A DNA stretch of 64,000 nucleotides, taken from Quillaja saponaria (taxonomy: Eukaryota > Streptophyta > Magnoliopsida > Fabales > Quillajaceae). The stretch is taken from NCBI GenBank assembly GCA_029379385.1, contig CM055608.1, positions 23,062,350 through 23,126,349 of the forward strand. The letters run 5' to 3'. Numbering within the stretch: the stretch's first letter is position 1; every line of letters starts with the position of its first letter. Positions 35,927 through 48,221 of the stretch are shown in pieces. Below the pieces are notes generated by a model that worked only from the letters and a program-made list of their open reading frames with translations, was not told where the DNA came from and made no database searches. The translations under genes were made by a program, and so were the position numbers.

Positions 35927-36526
35927 TGAGCATGATGCATAAGAGCTAAACCAGTTTCAACCGCATGTCTATGTTTGCGCTCAGAAGTTTCATTTAGTTT
36001 AGGTGTATGTAGTGGTGTAGTAAGATGAGAAATAACGTTTTGAGACAAAAATGAGTAGAGTGTAAGATATTCCTCTCCATTATCTATGTAAATGGAAATG
36101 ATGAATTTGTTAAATTGTTTTTCAACTAAACCTTTGAATTAAGGGAATATAGTAGAGACATCAGATTTCCTTTTCATTGGATATAGCCACACATACTTAC
36201 TAAAATGATCAACAAATATCAAATAATAACAAAAGCCATCAACTGAGATTAATAGAACAGGCCTCTAAACATCAGAATAAATAAGTTCTAAAGGCATTGA
36301 ACTATTCAAAGTGTTAATAGAAAAAAGAAGTTTGGTACTTTTATTACATAAGCAGGAATCACAATGAAGAGAAATTGACTTTGAGATGGTGCCAGATATC
36401 AAACTGATGTTTTATTCTAAAAAAAGCATGTGGAGTTGAAGATGATGGGATGGTGACTGGAGACAACCTGGTAGACATCATTGTGATTTGTCCCTCGTAG
36501 TAGAATTGCCCCCGTTCGTATATCCT
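35927..36526 (-). pseudogene. Inner copia: integrase core remnant
   Basis: The minus strand reads, in shifting frames, FVDHFSKYVWLYPMKRKSDV, IYIDNGGEYLTL, then LHTPKLNETSERKHRHAVE, the familiar integrase core of copia elements up to the CACTA insertion point. Several in-frame stops are present. Confidence 0.75.
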
Positions 36527-37754
36527 TTACCAACAAAGAGTTCGAGAGAAATTCAAGCAACACATTATTAGTTTTTTACAAAATTGAGAGACAGATAACA
36601 AATTATGCTTAATGGAAGGAACATAAAGGATATTATCAAGTTTTAATGGATGGGCTGAAGATTTGAGAGAAGAAGAACCAATTTGTAAAATGTGCAAACC
36701 TGAGCCATCTCCAATATGTAGCTCATAAGGACCACCATATTCAGTATAAAGGGAGAGATTGTTGAGGTCAGATATGACATGATGACTGGTGCCAGAGTCA
36801 ACAATCCAGCTTGCATCACTTTGTTTAGTCATGGATGCAACATTAGCTTGGGGTGGTAGAGTAATAACAAACTTTTTGTGAAACTAACATTTTTTGGCTA
36901 TATGATTGGATCTATTACAAATCTAACACCTTGGGCGAGACTTGTCACTGTGTTGAATATGTTTGGGAGAGGATGAATTGGTATGAGATTTATGGAACTT
37001 GGAGTCATTAGGCTGTGGCAATGGATTAGCAACGGGATAATGTTTTTGAGCAATATTAGTTATGATAAGATGAAATAGTTCTGGCTTTGGTTCCTGTTCA
37101 ACCTGTTTAACTAGCAGATTATACAATTGTTCATAGGGAATAAGAGTAGAAAGAGTGCGAAGGGCAGTGGTTAAATTCTTGAAATCAGAGTTTAGACCAT
37201 TTAGGATATGAAGTACTAAATCATCCTCATCAAGTGGACTATTAGCAAGGGCGAGATCATTAGAAATGGATTTCATAAATTGAAGATACTCACTCATTGA
37301 TCGATTACCTTGTGGGGTGGTAATGAGTTCAGTCTTGAGGGAAATAATTTGTGGTCGTGTATTAGTAGCATAAACATGTTCTAGAGTTTTCCATGCTGCT
37401 ACAACTGTATTGGCATTGTTGACTTGTGCCATAGCTTCAGTTAAGCTAGATGCAAGAATTACATTTTGCAGGAGTTGATCTTGACATTCCCATAACACAT
37501 AAGCAGGATTTGGAATGGTTTCACCTTTAAGTTTGGGGGGTGGACAGGCAATGGTGCTATCAAGATAACCAAGAAGGTCATAGTCAGTGACAATATTTAA
37601 AAACTATTTATGCTAAACATGATAATTTGTTGCAGTCAGGTTTAAAGGTAGTTGAGCTGCGACATTGATACAAATTGTGGTTGGGGTGGTAGAAATGATG
37701 ATATATGGTGGAAATGATGGTAGAAGAGGTAGCGGAAGATTGATCTAAGGCCAT
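36527..37754 (-). pseudogene. Inner copia: gag and protease remnants
   Basis: The probable gag start is MALDQSSATSS at 37754. 37498-36923 encodes a UBN2-type gag core (WKTLEHVYATNTRPQI, LKTELITTPQGNRSMSEYL, HILNGLNSDFKNLTTALRTL). 36832-36527 carries the protease region with the DSGTSHHVISD motif, the catalytic DSG triad of retroviral-type aspartic proteases, followed by NILYVPSIKHNLLSVSQFCK. The zinc-knuckle region between them is degraded (RPRC followed by stops). Confidence 0.85.
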
Positions 37755-37791
37755 GAGTCTGTGCTTTAAAGCTGTAGGCTCATGGATACCA

Positions 37792-38019
37792 TGTAGAGTT
37801 TTAGATTGATAATGCAATATGTTTTCATATTAATTTGCTCTATAAATAGAGTCACTAAGAGATAGTGTTACATTCAAAGTATAGTGTATTCAAATTTCAA
37901 ATGTTAGAAGCTATCTTATCTAATGTATTCAAATTTAAAATGTTAAAAGCTATCTTATCTATTCACAAGTAGCCAACTGATTTGGAGGAGGTTGTTGTGT
38001 AAATGACAACTCCTTTACA
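37792..38019 (-). repeat. 5' LTR of the inner copia element
   Basis: 228 bp; on the minus strand TGTAAAGGAG...CTCTACA. It contains CTATTTATAGAG in minus orientation, a possible TATA-like promoter element of the LTR. That part is deleted in the other LTR. Confidence 0.85.
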
Positions 38020-38600
38020 ATTAGTAGAGCCTCTCAAATATCTCATAATCCACTTTACAGCTTCCCAATGAGCTTTTCCTAGATTGGTAAGATGCCTACT
38101 AACCACACTAACAACATGCGAAATATCAGGTCTAGTACATACCATAACCTACATGAGACTGCCAACAACTATAGAGTAAGGAACATGAGACATATGCTCC
38201 ACCTTTTCCTCAGTTTGAGGTGACAGTTTTGCTGAAAGCTTGAAGTGTGTTGCCAAAGGAGTACCTACTGGTTTTGCCTTTTCCACTTTGAAACTTTTTA
38301 GGACTTTTTCAATGTATTTTGCTTGTGACAAAGGCAACTTGCCAACTCGTCTCTCCCTATGAATCTCTATTGATCCCCAGTATCTTCTTTGCTAAACCCA
38401 AGTTTTTCATCTCAAAATGAACTGATCTTTTAACCTGTTGATTTTAGGCATAAAAGTTTCAAACCTCTTGTACCATTGCATAGGACTTTGTTTTAAGCCA
38501 TATAATGACTTTTCAACAAACAAACACGATCTTCCTTACCAGGATTAGGAAATCCTTGAGGTTGGTTCATGTAAATATGTTCTTCCAACTCACCATGTGT
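38020..38600 (-). pseudogene. Older copia retrotransposon relic, reverse transcriptase part
   Basis: The minus strand reads from about 38,600: HGELEEHIYMNQPQGFPNPG, then a KSHYMA piece corresponding to KSLYGLKQ, GLAKKILG, LPLSQAKYIEKVLKSFKVEK, SIVVGSLM, VCTRPDISHVVSVVSRHL and WIMRYLRGSTN, where the inner copia interrupts it. The relic is cut off at its 5' side near 38,600 (ACACATGGTGAG), so gag, protease and integrase of this older copy are missing. Confidence 0.8.
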
Positions 38601-38689
38601 AATACCCTAAAAAAAAAGTATCCCACATCGATTGTGGGAGGTGTGATTGTATTGTTTATAACCTACAAGAATCAACTACCCAATGCTTT

Positions 38690-39790
38690 TTGGCTAGAAT
38701 TTTAGCTCATGTGGTGTGGGTTGTGGAATTTTGGTACTTGGGGCAGTACATTACTGCTATGTATAAGGCATGCACATCTCAGACAGAGGCCTTCGCCAAG
38801 GGTATCTCATGTCTACTTCATGACATTGACTTGTATCCTTCTTGGACAAGGCAGAAGACCAAAACTGCCAATTTAGTATCGAATCTGTCTATCATTTTGA
38901 TAAGTCAAGCATATGGCATGGTCCAAGTCCTCTTTCCCATAAGCAATAGCTTGCTCTTTGGAACACCCACATACCTAAAAGTGACAAAATTCTTTGGTGG
39001 CAAGTATGATGGAATGTTGTGCTGGTCAAAGCAAGACCTACTGAAGTCTTCCATGTTGACAAACAGTGCCCTCTGTGAAATTCTGGTGGTGAGACCATGT
39101 AGAGCATATGTTGTTTGATTGCTATCTCTCGTGCAAGCTCTGGCTTGTGTCCAATTGGGGTCTGAACATTCAAAGCTTTAATTACTTATCTTCCACCATG
39201 GCTACTCTTCTGGCTGAATCATAAAGCTGTTAACACTGACTCTTGACATTAATAATAAAGAACTCCTTCTGTTCGCTTCAGTAGCTTTGGATTGTGTCTG
39301 GTGGCTGAGAAACCATGCAAGCCACAATGATGACTTCACCTTGCCATCTGTTGGTCCTCCAGTATCAAAAATGCCCTTGCTTGAAAGTGCGAAGGCTTGC
39401 AAGTTCAATGATAACGTCTGTTGGAGGCTTCCCCAACCCAAGTCTAATGATAATGTCTGTTGGAGCCTTCCCCCAGCAGGATGGGTTCAAATTAATTTTG
39501 ATGACTCAACTAATTTCCTAGGGAGTTGCTCTGCTGTAATTACTAGTGTTAATGAGGAAGGAATCATTACTGAGTCCAAATGCTGCTCTTATTGCTGCTG
39601 AGATTGCCTGTGGGTTAGATGCAAATTTTGGTATCATCCTTGAAGGTGACTCTTTAGATTATGGTTGATTCAATCAATTCCTGAGGTCTTTCTCACTGGT
39701 GCATTGATCTCTTCTTTTATGATGTTCTTAGTTTTTGGGCTAAGGTCAATTTGTAGGTTTGTAAAAAAGTCCCTCGTAGCTGTAAAAAAA
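38690..39790 (+). pseudogene. Fragment of a non-LTR (LINE-derived) polyprotein: zf-RVT and RNase H
   Basis: Plus-strand pieces in different frames read LWNTHIPKSDKILWW and DKQCPLCE (a zf-RVT-type zinc-binding segment), then GWVQINFDDSTNFLGS, CSAVITSVNEEGII and IACGLDANFG, IQSIPEVFLTG (an RNase H of the RVT_3 type found at the end of plant LINEs). A GTCTGTTGGAG..TTCCCC phrase is duplicated near 39,420 and 39,455. No start, endonuclease or reverse transcriptase is attached. Confidence 0.6.
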
Positions 39791-39794
39791 TAAA

Positions 39795-42150
39795 AAATAA
39801 AATAAAACCTTTCTTTTATTATAACATTTAGTTAATAAGTTGTTATGTGTTTGTCAAATATTTATTATTTAAAAAAAATAAATAAATCTACCCAATTTTG
39901 ACACACAAATTTTTTATATTGAAAATGAAAATTTTTATTTGAAATATAATAATGAAAAGTAAGAGAAGATATAAATTATTAATATAAAGTTTCTATATTT
40001 TATTATTATTTTTTATCTTAAATAATTTTTGTTTAGACTCACTTATCTTAAAAAAGAAAAGAAGATATATTACACGTTGTGCCATACACAAGAAAAGTTC
40101 TGAACCCCCATGCTTGCAATGATTTGCAGGAGGAGTTTTATATGCACGTCAACTTTATATACCATCTTAATAAAATAAAAAAATTATATACCTTTTGCAC
40201 ATTTCAATAAGAAAGTTTAGTCTGTACCGATAACTGCTGTAAAAGTACCATCAATTCACTAGGTGTACATGCATGAATAGGACAAAAACAAAAGTAGACC
40301 TATCTTTGTGTGCGTGAATAGGACAAACAGTTCTTGGCCCTGGGGTCACGGTGCCATTCGCCAATGTGGAGTTAGGGGGGGGTTTATTTTTAATTTTTTC
40401 TCTTATGATGGTAACAATTTGTTTGATATTCATATATTCATACTTATATAAAATCTAAACACTGTCAATATTTAAAAAATATTTTATTATCACTAATATT
40501 AGAAAAAATATTACGTATCACTAATACTAATTGTCATTTATGATTTTAATCTAATTAAGTGAAATATTAAAATCATGCTTAATACAGTGTATAAATTATA
40601 TAATGACAATAAATCAGATGAAAATTGTCTTTCTAAATTACTATTTCTAGCAGCTTTTTATTTATTTAATTTAATTTTGCTGCCATACTAGGATTAAAGA
40701 TTAGCAGGTAATATGTGAGTTAACACAATATGAGAGCTAGGAAATCAGTTGATATTAATCGAAGCATAGATTATAAGTTTCACAACTTTTTGGAACTCAA
40801 TTATGGCTTGAATAAACTAGAATATCCAAGCTAGAAATACATTCCTCTTGCTCCTGCATATTGATCTGTATTGTTCTATCACAATCTGTCATGCATTCCA
40901 GATGAGGTTGTAGTTTTGTATTATCTAAATTATTCACTTTTTACTCTGATTTACGATTTTAAATGTGCTTCCCCCATACCTTCAAGATTGTTTTCACTAT
41001 ATAAGGCTATGTTTGGGAGTTGAGAGAAAGGGAAGGAACGCTGAATATTTAGGAGAGAAATATCATCCTTTTAATGATGTTTCAATTAGTTATTTGTGAT
41101 GTGTGCGAGTTGGCATGTGTGTTGACTCCTACATTGAATATATGTATTGATCTAAACTATATAAATTACTTAATGAAACCTTAATTGTGATTGGTCATTT
41201 TAGAGACAATAGTATGATATAAAAAGGTCGAGATATTAGATGATTATGCTCTTCTCTCTTTCCTTACTAAAACATATATTCAAACAAGAAAGATTGGAGA
41301 ATATAAATATGTTTTTTTCCTCCCTTGATAATAGCTATATACCGTAAGATAAGAAGAATATAAAATAGGGAAGATTAATAAATATATCTAAAAGGGTTGG
41401 CATGATGCTTGAGAAAGAGTACTCTTTTCATTGACTATAAATCTTATAAGTCTTCTAGTTTCAACGTGGATGATATGCTTTTAACTAGATCGAAGATGTG
41501 ATTAGTTGAGATATGCGTAAACTGAACTGAACATATTGACAGCTAAATAAATAATAAACAAAAAAAATTCCTAAATTATGTTATATGCATATATAATTGA
41601 GTGTACCACTTTCTGAAGTGAAAGAGACAATTGCCTTGCTTGTGTAACGTCCTTCTATATTGGTATTTTACATAAACAACTTCCGCCAGATATTCAAAAG
41701 AAGAATTTACCACATGCAGGGAATAAAGAGGTGGGAATAAGCAAATAAATTAAGAATCGGTCTTACCAAAAAAATAAAGATAAAGAATCTGACTACATTT
41801 TATACTGAAACCAATTAAACATTATACTGATGGTTTCAGATACCCCAAAGGTTAACTTTTAAAACTTTTAATTGGTAGTTTGAGATCCAAATCTCAATTA
41901 ATGTCAAGAAGATCTAAGTTTATGAGAAAGAAAATGATTATGAAAATCGTAAATATCATAAATTTTTTAGTTTTGATATGAATGACTTGTTTTTTATTAA
42001 ATTAAAAAGATAATTAATTGAAGTGTACATGGAATATAATTGATCGCTTAAATAAAAAAAATATAAACTTAATTAATTATTTAACTAGTATCGCAAATTG
42101 TATTTTAGATAGCTTCATTCATAAAGAAAAAACAAGAGATGGCCTTATAG
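39795..42150. other. Intergenic AT-rich DNA
   Basis: No gene, element border or long repeat was recognised. An A-rich TAAAAAAATAAAAAATAAAATAAAA piece at about 39,783 may be the tail of the LINE fragment to its left. Confidence 0.4.
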
Positions 42151-42166
42151 ATTGTCCCTAAGTCAT

Positions 42167-42784
42167 CTATGCCTCCTGGCTAACACTATCTCTAGTGTTG
42201 ACAAGGGTTTTTCGAGCCATATTATGGGCTACCCAATTACAAGAACGAAATATAAATTGAAAATTACATTCAATATCTTTGGCAATAATATAGATATCTT
42301 TGATTATGATGTTTGCCACATGGAGATCATTCTGCCTATTGATCACCGATTCAATAACTTGCTTTGCATCCCCTTCACAAACAACCTTCTGCCATGACTC
42401 ATGCTTTGCTACTAACAAGAATTCCCATAAGGCAAGTGCTTCTAGTTTAACAGGGGAAATAATTCCACACCATTTTTGACCCCAAGCCTTCATGATCTCT
42501 CCAGAGCTACTCCTTGCAGCAAACTCCATACTCCCTAGATTTAATGGTCTGCTCACACCTGCGTCAAAATTTATTTTTATATAACCCGAAGCTGGAACCT
42601 GCCAACTATTGTTGCAGAGCCTCGAAGAGCTCGTAGGTGGCCGTACAGTGTTCCGAGAGGTTTCAGTGGCATTTCTGAACTCATCACGATCTTGAATAGT
42701 TTTACTAGCAACCTCATACTCAGACCAAATTATGTTGTTGAAAAATTTATCATTTCCTTGCTTTCCAAATATGCAAAATTCCAT
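42167..42784 (-). pseudogene. LINE C-terminal RNase H (RVT_3 type) frame
   Basis: A 205-residue uninterrupted frame. GYIKINFDAGVSRPLN is the first catalytic strand with Asp; the domain continues VKLEALALWEFLLVAKH (catalytic Glu), VVCEGDAKQVIESV (second Asp) and RSCNWVAHNMARK (the late His/Asn segment). All motifs are present, so this part is the best preserved of the element. In plants such frames are often annotated as free RNase H-like genes, but its continuity with zf-RVT and reverse transcriptase upstream shows its LINE origin. Confidence 0.75.
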
Positions 42785-42845
42785 GACAAATAAGATCTAA
42801 GGAAACTAGTGCGGTTCCATTGAGACTCTGGCATAGTTGGTATCA

Positions 42846-43178
42846 CTACGATCCGAAAGTGTTACTTTGAGATGATGGAAAGATCTGTACAATTGATAAT
42901 TCATCCCAGACTTTTAAAGCATACCTGCAACTTGTAAAAAGGTGAATTTCCGTTTCTGCTTCAATACCACAAAGACTGCATGAGTTATCCTCTCCCTTAA
43001 TCCTTATCCGGAGATTGTCCTTAACGGCAACACTATCATGCACCAGACGCCACATAAATACCTTCAATTTGTGAGGAACCGCCCTATCCCATATTATTTC
43101 CAATCCAAAGTAGGCAGCCTGTTGTCTGATGTGGAATTGGTCAATAGCTGATATCCTGAAGAAACAATATAAATACAT
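42846..43178 (-). pseudogene. LINE zf-RVT zinc-binding segment
   Basis: The minus frame has IIWDRAVPHKLKVFMWRLVH, then NSCSLCGIEAETEIHLFTSC, a typical zf-RVT pattern (CxxC..E..xHxxxxC) located between reverse transcriptase and RNase H of plant LINEs. It is separated from the RNase H frame by a stop and a shift. Confidence 0.75.
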
Positions 43179-43359
43179 CTAGGAGCATAGTGCCAACTAG
43201 CTTGGCCTCGCTTCCAGTAACTGACAAAGGAATGCTTAATATAGATTTAGCTGTTTGCTCATCAAAAACCTCCTGGATTAGATTGGACTTTCACTTATTG
43301 ATGTTATTATCAATCAGTTGATTTACCCAAGCCATACTGGTGCCAACATGATCATGAAA

Positions 43360-44801
43360 CTAAACCGTACTGAGTTGTTGTTTTGGAACCCAAACATCAT
43401 CAATAATGTTCATGGATTTACCATTTCCAATCTGCCATCTTGTTCCTAATTTTATCACATCTTGGGCAGCCAGCATACTTTTCCATCCCCATGAACTGTT
43501 AGACCCGGTTGGGGCTTTAAGAAAAGACGTGAACTGAAAATATCTGCCCCTCAGTATTTTAAATAAAAGACAATTCTCCTGCTTTGCTAATCTCCAGCTT
43601 TGTGTCCTAAGCATGGCAAGATTGAATTTTTCCAGGTTCTTCAAGCCTTACCCTCCCTTATGCTTTGTATTACACATAGTATTCTAGCTAACCCAATGTA
43701 GTTTTCTCTCCCCATTAGTTTGCCTTCACCAGAAATTAGAAATCAACTGATTAATTTCTTTACACAGAGAAATTGGCAGTTTAAAACATGACATGGTATA
43801 AACAGGCATAGCTGTAGCAACAACTTTGATCAGGACTTCCTTATCAGCAGGAGATAAACACTTAGTCTTCCATCCCTATAGCTTTTGGGCAACCTTTTCC
43901 TTTACGTTTCTGAAAGTTTCTTTCTTTGACTTATTCAGAAGAGAAGGAAGGCCGAGTTCTTATCTTGACCTCCAATGTTTGCAATCCCAATTACAGAAGC
44001 TAGAGATACCCAAGCATGAGATGGAGTGTTGCTACTGAAAAAGATTGAGGACTTTTGAATATTAATGGGATTGTCCACTTGCTGCTTCATACAGTGAAAG
44101 AATTTTTAGGATTTCATTGCACTCAGATTGATCAGCTTTACAAAAAAAGATGGAGTCATCTGCAAATAGAAAATGATTTATTGATGGACATCGTCTAGTT
44201 ACCTGCAACCCATGTAACTAGCTGCACTGAGAAGGGTAGAAAGTTCTTCTGCGCGTATTAAAAATAAATATAGGGAAAGAGGGTCCCCTTGTCTGAGCCC
44301 TCTGGATGGTTGTAGATAACCATAGGTTTCACCTGAAAAGGAAATGGAATATGTGATGGTAGAAACAAGTTCCATTGTCAATTTAATCCATTTGGAATGA
44401 AAGCCAAGTTTCATTAACATGCCTTCCAGAAAATCCCACTTCACACGATCATAAGCTTTGCTCATATTAATTTTAATAGCCATACCATAATGCTTTCCTC
44501 TTTTCCGAGATTTCAACCAATGCATCAATTCATGAGCTATCAAAATGTTATTAGTAATGACTCTACCCTGCAAGAATGCGCTCTGGTTTTGGCTCACAAT
44601 AGAACCCATTAATGGTTTCATTTGAAGCACCATAATCTTGGAGATAATCTTATAGAAGACTAAACAGAGGCTGATGGGACGAATTTGAGACATATCTTGT
44701 GGGGGATGAATTTTTGGGAGGAGGGTTATTCGTGTATGGTTGAAGTTCTTGAGCATACAACCAGTATGGAAGAAACTTTTAATTGCTCTGCACTTCATCA
44801 C
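43360..44801 (-). pseudogene. LINE reverse transcriptase remnant
   Basis: 44801-44199 is a 200-residue open stretch with the fingers and palm motifs of the reverse transcriptase. The active-site FADDS (about 44,150) falls in another frame because of a shift. 43644-43360 continues with the post-RT region (MLRTQSWRLAKQENCLLFKI, ILRGRYF, RWQIGNGKSMNIIDDVW) common to plant LINEs. Frameshifts make it non-functional. Confidence 0.8.
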
Positions 44802-44926
44802 CTATTATATCCTAGTAAGCCTGAAAAAATTTACCAGTCATACCGTCATCTCCTGGAGCACCCGTTGGGTTGATAGAAAAAGCTACTTTCTTGATTTCCA
44901 TGAGTGAGATTGGCTTAAGAAGCCTC

Positions 44927-46242
44927 CTATTCATGGACGCAGAGACCCTTTCTGTGAGAACCATGAGACTTAAAAAGAGTAGAAAAATACTTCAAAGTCA
45001 CTCCGAAAATATCTTTCCTTTCCGTGAGCATATTACCTTGCCCATCTCCTAGTACTTTGATGTTGTTAAAATGGCACCGTTGGACAGCTTTCGTATGAAA
45101 AAGTTTTGTATTACGGTCATCTAGTCTCAAGCAATCCACCCTTGACTTCTGCTTCCAATACTCCTCTTCCTTTGCCCACTGTTCTGAAAGTTCTTTCTCC
45201 AAACTAACTACAGTATCTCCGTCAAAACAAGTTTGATTATTTTTAAGTGCTGCAATTTGATTCTGAAGACTTTGGATCTGCCTTTTAGAATTAGATGTCA
45301 CTGATTTATTCCAGGATACCATATCATATCTTACCTTCTTTAACTTGGTAGAGACTTTAAATAGCTCTGTGCCATGTATCTCTGATTGCCAAGAAGCAGC
45401 AAATAATATGACAAACCTCCTCTGAAGCAGTCCAACAAGCATCAAACTTGAATTTCCTCTTGAGGTTGGGATGAAACTAGTTTAAATTAAGAATTATTGG
45501 CCTATGATCAGAGCCAAGCTCATCGAGGTGAGTCACTTGAGCATGGTCATATTGAATAAACTAGTTTGCGGATAACAGGAACCTGTCTAGTAGTTCTTGA
45601 ATATTACCATCACTATGCCATCTTTTGTTCCATGTAAAAGGATACCCATGGAAAGGTAGCTCAATCAATTTATCGTTGTTGATAAAATTCTGAAAAACAA
45701 AGCCGGGGTTACAGTAAAGGAAGATGCTTTCTTTTTTTTTTTTTTATCATCCTTGAAGATCACATTAAAATCACCAAACAACAGCACTTTGGAGCTGGAA
45801 GTATTGATTATATTCAAAAGCACCTCAAGTTGAGCTTCCCTAATGTTGTCATCACAACTTAAGTAAACTGAAATAACATTCCACTGTACTGCAGAAGTTT
45901 GAGTTGCCACCTTAGCGTGCACGAAAAATTGGTCACACTGCACCCTGGCCGTTACAGAAACCCTCCCTTGATTTCGTCAATTGTTCTATGAAATCACGTG
46001 TCATTGTCCTTTCTCTTAACTATTAGTGCCGATAGATGAGAAGACAAAATTTTTGGTCGAGGTGAAGTGATACCGGAGCCACTACCCACCTCAGATGATA
46101 ATTTCCATCCAAATTGAGAAGCTTTGATGGAATTATCATAATTAAGTTCACAATTCATTCCAGCAATTTCATTTCCAATTTTAGCTAATGAAACCACTGA
46201 AGAAACAAATGAGAAGAACTTTGTATTTCTCACCGAAAGCAC
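44927..46242 (-). pseudogene. LINE endonuclease and linker remnant
   Basis: 45943-45665 holds WNVISVYLSCDDN and VLLFGDFNVIFKDDKKK, the GDFN motif of apurinic endonuclease-type domains. 45445-44927 is the linker between endonuclease and reverse transcriptase, ending RCHFNNIKVLGDGQGNML. 46242-45994 is a degraded piece upstream. The frame is interrupted by a run of T (poly-K in translation) at about 45,729. Confidence 0.7.
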
Positions 46243-46414
46243 CTTGAACTGACATGGATTTGATCAATTTCACCAATAATTTCCAGTTAATTAGACATTT
46301 AATAATACGGTTTTGCTCTCCTCTGACTTTGTAAATATCCATTTCTAGTAGCTCACCTAGAGACCTGCCAATTTTTTACCCCATTTTCATCGTGCAGAAA
46401 TGGGATGGAAGCCC

Positions 46415-46803
46415 TCACACTAGGATTTGCAATGGAACATGTGTGAAGCTTCCCTTCGCATGATTTATGTTTTTCTCCCATGGCTTGATTAGCAGGAATT
46501 GATTTTTATAGATCCATGAACTTCCTTTAAGAACTCTCCACCTATCAGTCTCATCCTTAAAGAAAAATTGAAAACAGTGATCTGGGTTCAAGGATAGGGA
46601 ATCCTTTTGGATCATTGCAGATACCAGTAAGAGCCATGTGAAGGGTACGGGTCATAATTAAAAGGTTGGTGATTATCTTGCCGATCACCGACTGGGAATG
46701 TTCTTGAACACCATTGGCTGTATCTTCTTCCTCAAAAGACACTATAGTTCCTCATCTTCCTCCTTGTGATTATTGTTAATAGCTGAGATAGATTGATCCA
46801 TTG
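46415..46803 (-). pseudogene. LINE ORF1-like (DUF4283-type) remnant
   Basis: Starts MDQSISAINNNHKEE at 46803. A shift after DEE is followed by VSFEEEDTANGVQEH, then GICNDPKGFPILEPRS-like and FFKDETDRWRVLKGSSWIYK and FLLIKPWEKN, the DUF4283 pattern of plant LINE ORF1 proteins (nucleic-acid-binding). The zinc knuckle that usually follows is not recognisable. Confidence 0.65.
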
Positions 46804-46809
46804 CAAAGT

Positions 46810-47326
46810 TTGCCTAAAACCAAAGAGAAATAGTTCATGGATAACTAAAAATAAGAGATGGAAAGTGCCTCACAGAGGAAAAAAATTGCCTTATAGAGAG
46901 GAAAAGCAATTCACCCAATAAATCTTTGTATGCAGATTGTATATCAATTGAAAGAAAAAAATTGAGAAGTTGTTGTTTTTGGTAAATAGTAATTAAGAGT
47001 ACTTCTTTAAATACAATTATATTTATTTACCACATAAGTCAAATTCACTAATCCCTAACTCCAAAAATTAATCCAAACTAAGCTAAGAGTATATATACTT
47101 CAACCTTACTCTTTAATTAATTAATCAACAAAATCATTGACATAGAAATCTGACAAGTTAGCTGACATCTAATATTTGGTGTCATATAAGCTAATATATC
47201 ATTTTTACAAAATTAGATCTTAATAAAAAATCAACAATCACTTTGACAAGCTAGTTTAGTATCTTAACAAAAATATAACATGTATTAATTCTTAATTGAA
47301 AGAAGTTTAATAATTAAATAACTAAC
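46810..47326. other. Intergenic AT-rich DNA between LINE and MULE-type element
   Basis: No gene or repeat border seen. Confidence 0.4.
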
Positions 47327-47335
47327 TATTTTTAT

Positions 47336-48221
47336 GAGTAAAGTACACTTTACCTCCTTGCGGTTTGATACTTTTACTAATGCATACATGTGGTTCAATT
47401 TGTTTAAAATTACCCACTTAGTAGTTTAGGCTAACATGTCTTTGGACTGATTCTGTTTAATGTAGTAGTTTTATAAAAAAATTACCAAAAAGCCTAAATT
47501 AAGCATCCAATTTATAAATATATGTCATTGGTGGAAGAGAGTTTCATTTCACTAGAAATAGAATTGCTGGCTATGCTGTCCCTTACCATAGAACCCTAAA
47601 TCTCAAAACCTCCAAAACAATGTCATCAAAGATGATAGTTATGCAACAATGTTTTAATAAACAAATGAATAAATTATAAAATTAAGAGTTGATAACTTGA
47701 AGTAAGTACAAAGAAGCTAAAAAGACTTACATATAGTGAGACCAAAGAAATAAGATAGTATGTGGAATAATCCTTAAAGGGTTTTGATGAAAAAGATAGA
47801 AAAAAATAATTGTTTTTTGAGGCTTGAGGCTCTCTGGATTTGAATATCTCCATGTGTGGCACCTATCCTTCCCTCCCCCACACAGTGGGGTAACAAACCA
47901 TTTTTCTTTCCAAGGGAGAGATGTAATTAGGCGGGATGGGGGATACAGACACGGAAGGAAGAGAGAAACAGATAGAAATTCAAAAAGAGATGGATTTATC
48001 TGTAGAGTTTTTTTTTTTTTTTTTGGCCAATGATAAATATTTATAAATTTGATGTTTAGTTTAGGTTTTTTGGTAATTGAGTTATAAAACCATTAATTTT
48101 GACGGATTCTATCCAAATACACTGTAATCCAAACTATGAGCGAGTACTTTTAAACAAATTGAATCATATGTATGTGTTTGGAAAAACGACAAACCATAAG
48201 AAGGTAAAGTCTACTTTACTC
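47336..48221. mobile_element. Non-autonomous Mutator-like element, 886 bp, with 9-bp target duplication
   Basis: Left end GAGTAAAGTACACTTTACC and right end GGTAAAGTCTACTTTACTC are inverted repeats. The similarity continues for about 200 bp on each side (GGTTTG, ATACATGTGGTTCAATTTG, TAAAATTAC, TTATAAATATATGTCATTGG). A perfect 9-bp TATTTTTAT flanks the element (47327-47335 and 48222-48230). Long TIRs plus a 9-bp duplication define Mutator-like elements. The middle part (about 47,560-48,000) shows no transposase and no clear captured gene; small frames there have no family signature. Confidence 0.88.

Larger units (their letters stand above)
28569..38019 (-). mobile_element. Ty1/copia retrotransposon inserted in an older copia and itself split by a CACTA element
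   Basis: Two LTRs bound it: 37792-38019 (5' LTR on the minus strand) and 28569-28770 (3' LTR). Both start TGTAAAGG and end CTCTACA. A direct 5-bp ATTAG flanks it (28564-28568 and 38020-38024). Next to the 5' LTR, TGGTATCCATGAGCC resembles a methionyl-tRNA primer site; next to the 3' LTR TTGAGGGGGCA is a polypurine tract. Gag, protease, integrase, reverse transcriptase and RNase H pieces follow in copia order on the minus strand but are broken by stops and shifts. Without the CACTA insertion it is about 4.5 kb. Confidence 0.88.
42150..46806 (-). mobile_element. L1-type LINE retrotransposon, near full set of domains, inactive
   Basis: On the minus strand, from 46803 (MDQSISAINNNHKEEDEE) down: a DUF4283-like gag segment (FFKDETDRWRVLKGSSW), an endonuclease segment (ISVYLSCDDN, LLFGDFNVIFK), the linker with a Lys-rich coiled coil, the reverse transcriptase (TRITLLPKIHPPQDMSQIRP, QSAFLQGRVITNNILIAHEL, KAYDRVKWDFLEG, SRGLRQGDPLS, LFADDSIFFCK), a zf-RVT zinc segment and a C-terminal RNase H. 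Frameshifts and stops separate them. The order is that of plant L1 elements. No poly(A) tail or target duplication could be fixed at 42,150. Confidence 0.85.

Noticed and set aside
42167..42784. Stand-alone RNase H-like host gene
   Set aside because: It is contiguous and co-oriented with zf-RVT, reverse transcriptase and endonuclease remnants of one LINE.
47824..48033. 69-codon open frame inside the small MULE
   Set aside because: No signature of a captured gene and it ends in a T-run translated as poly-Phe; treated as part of the element.
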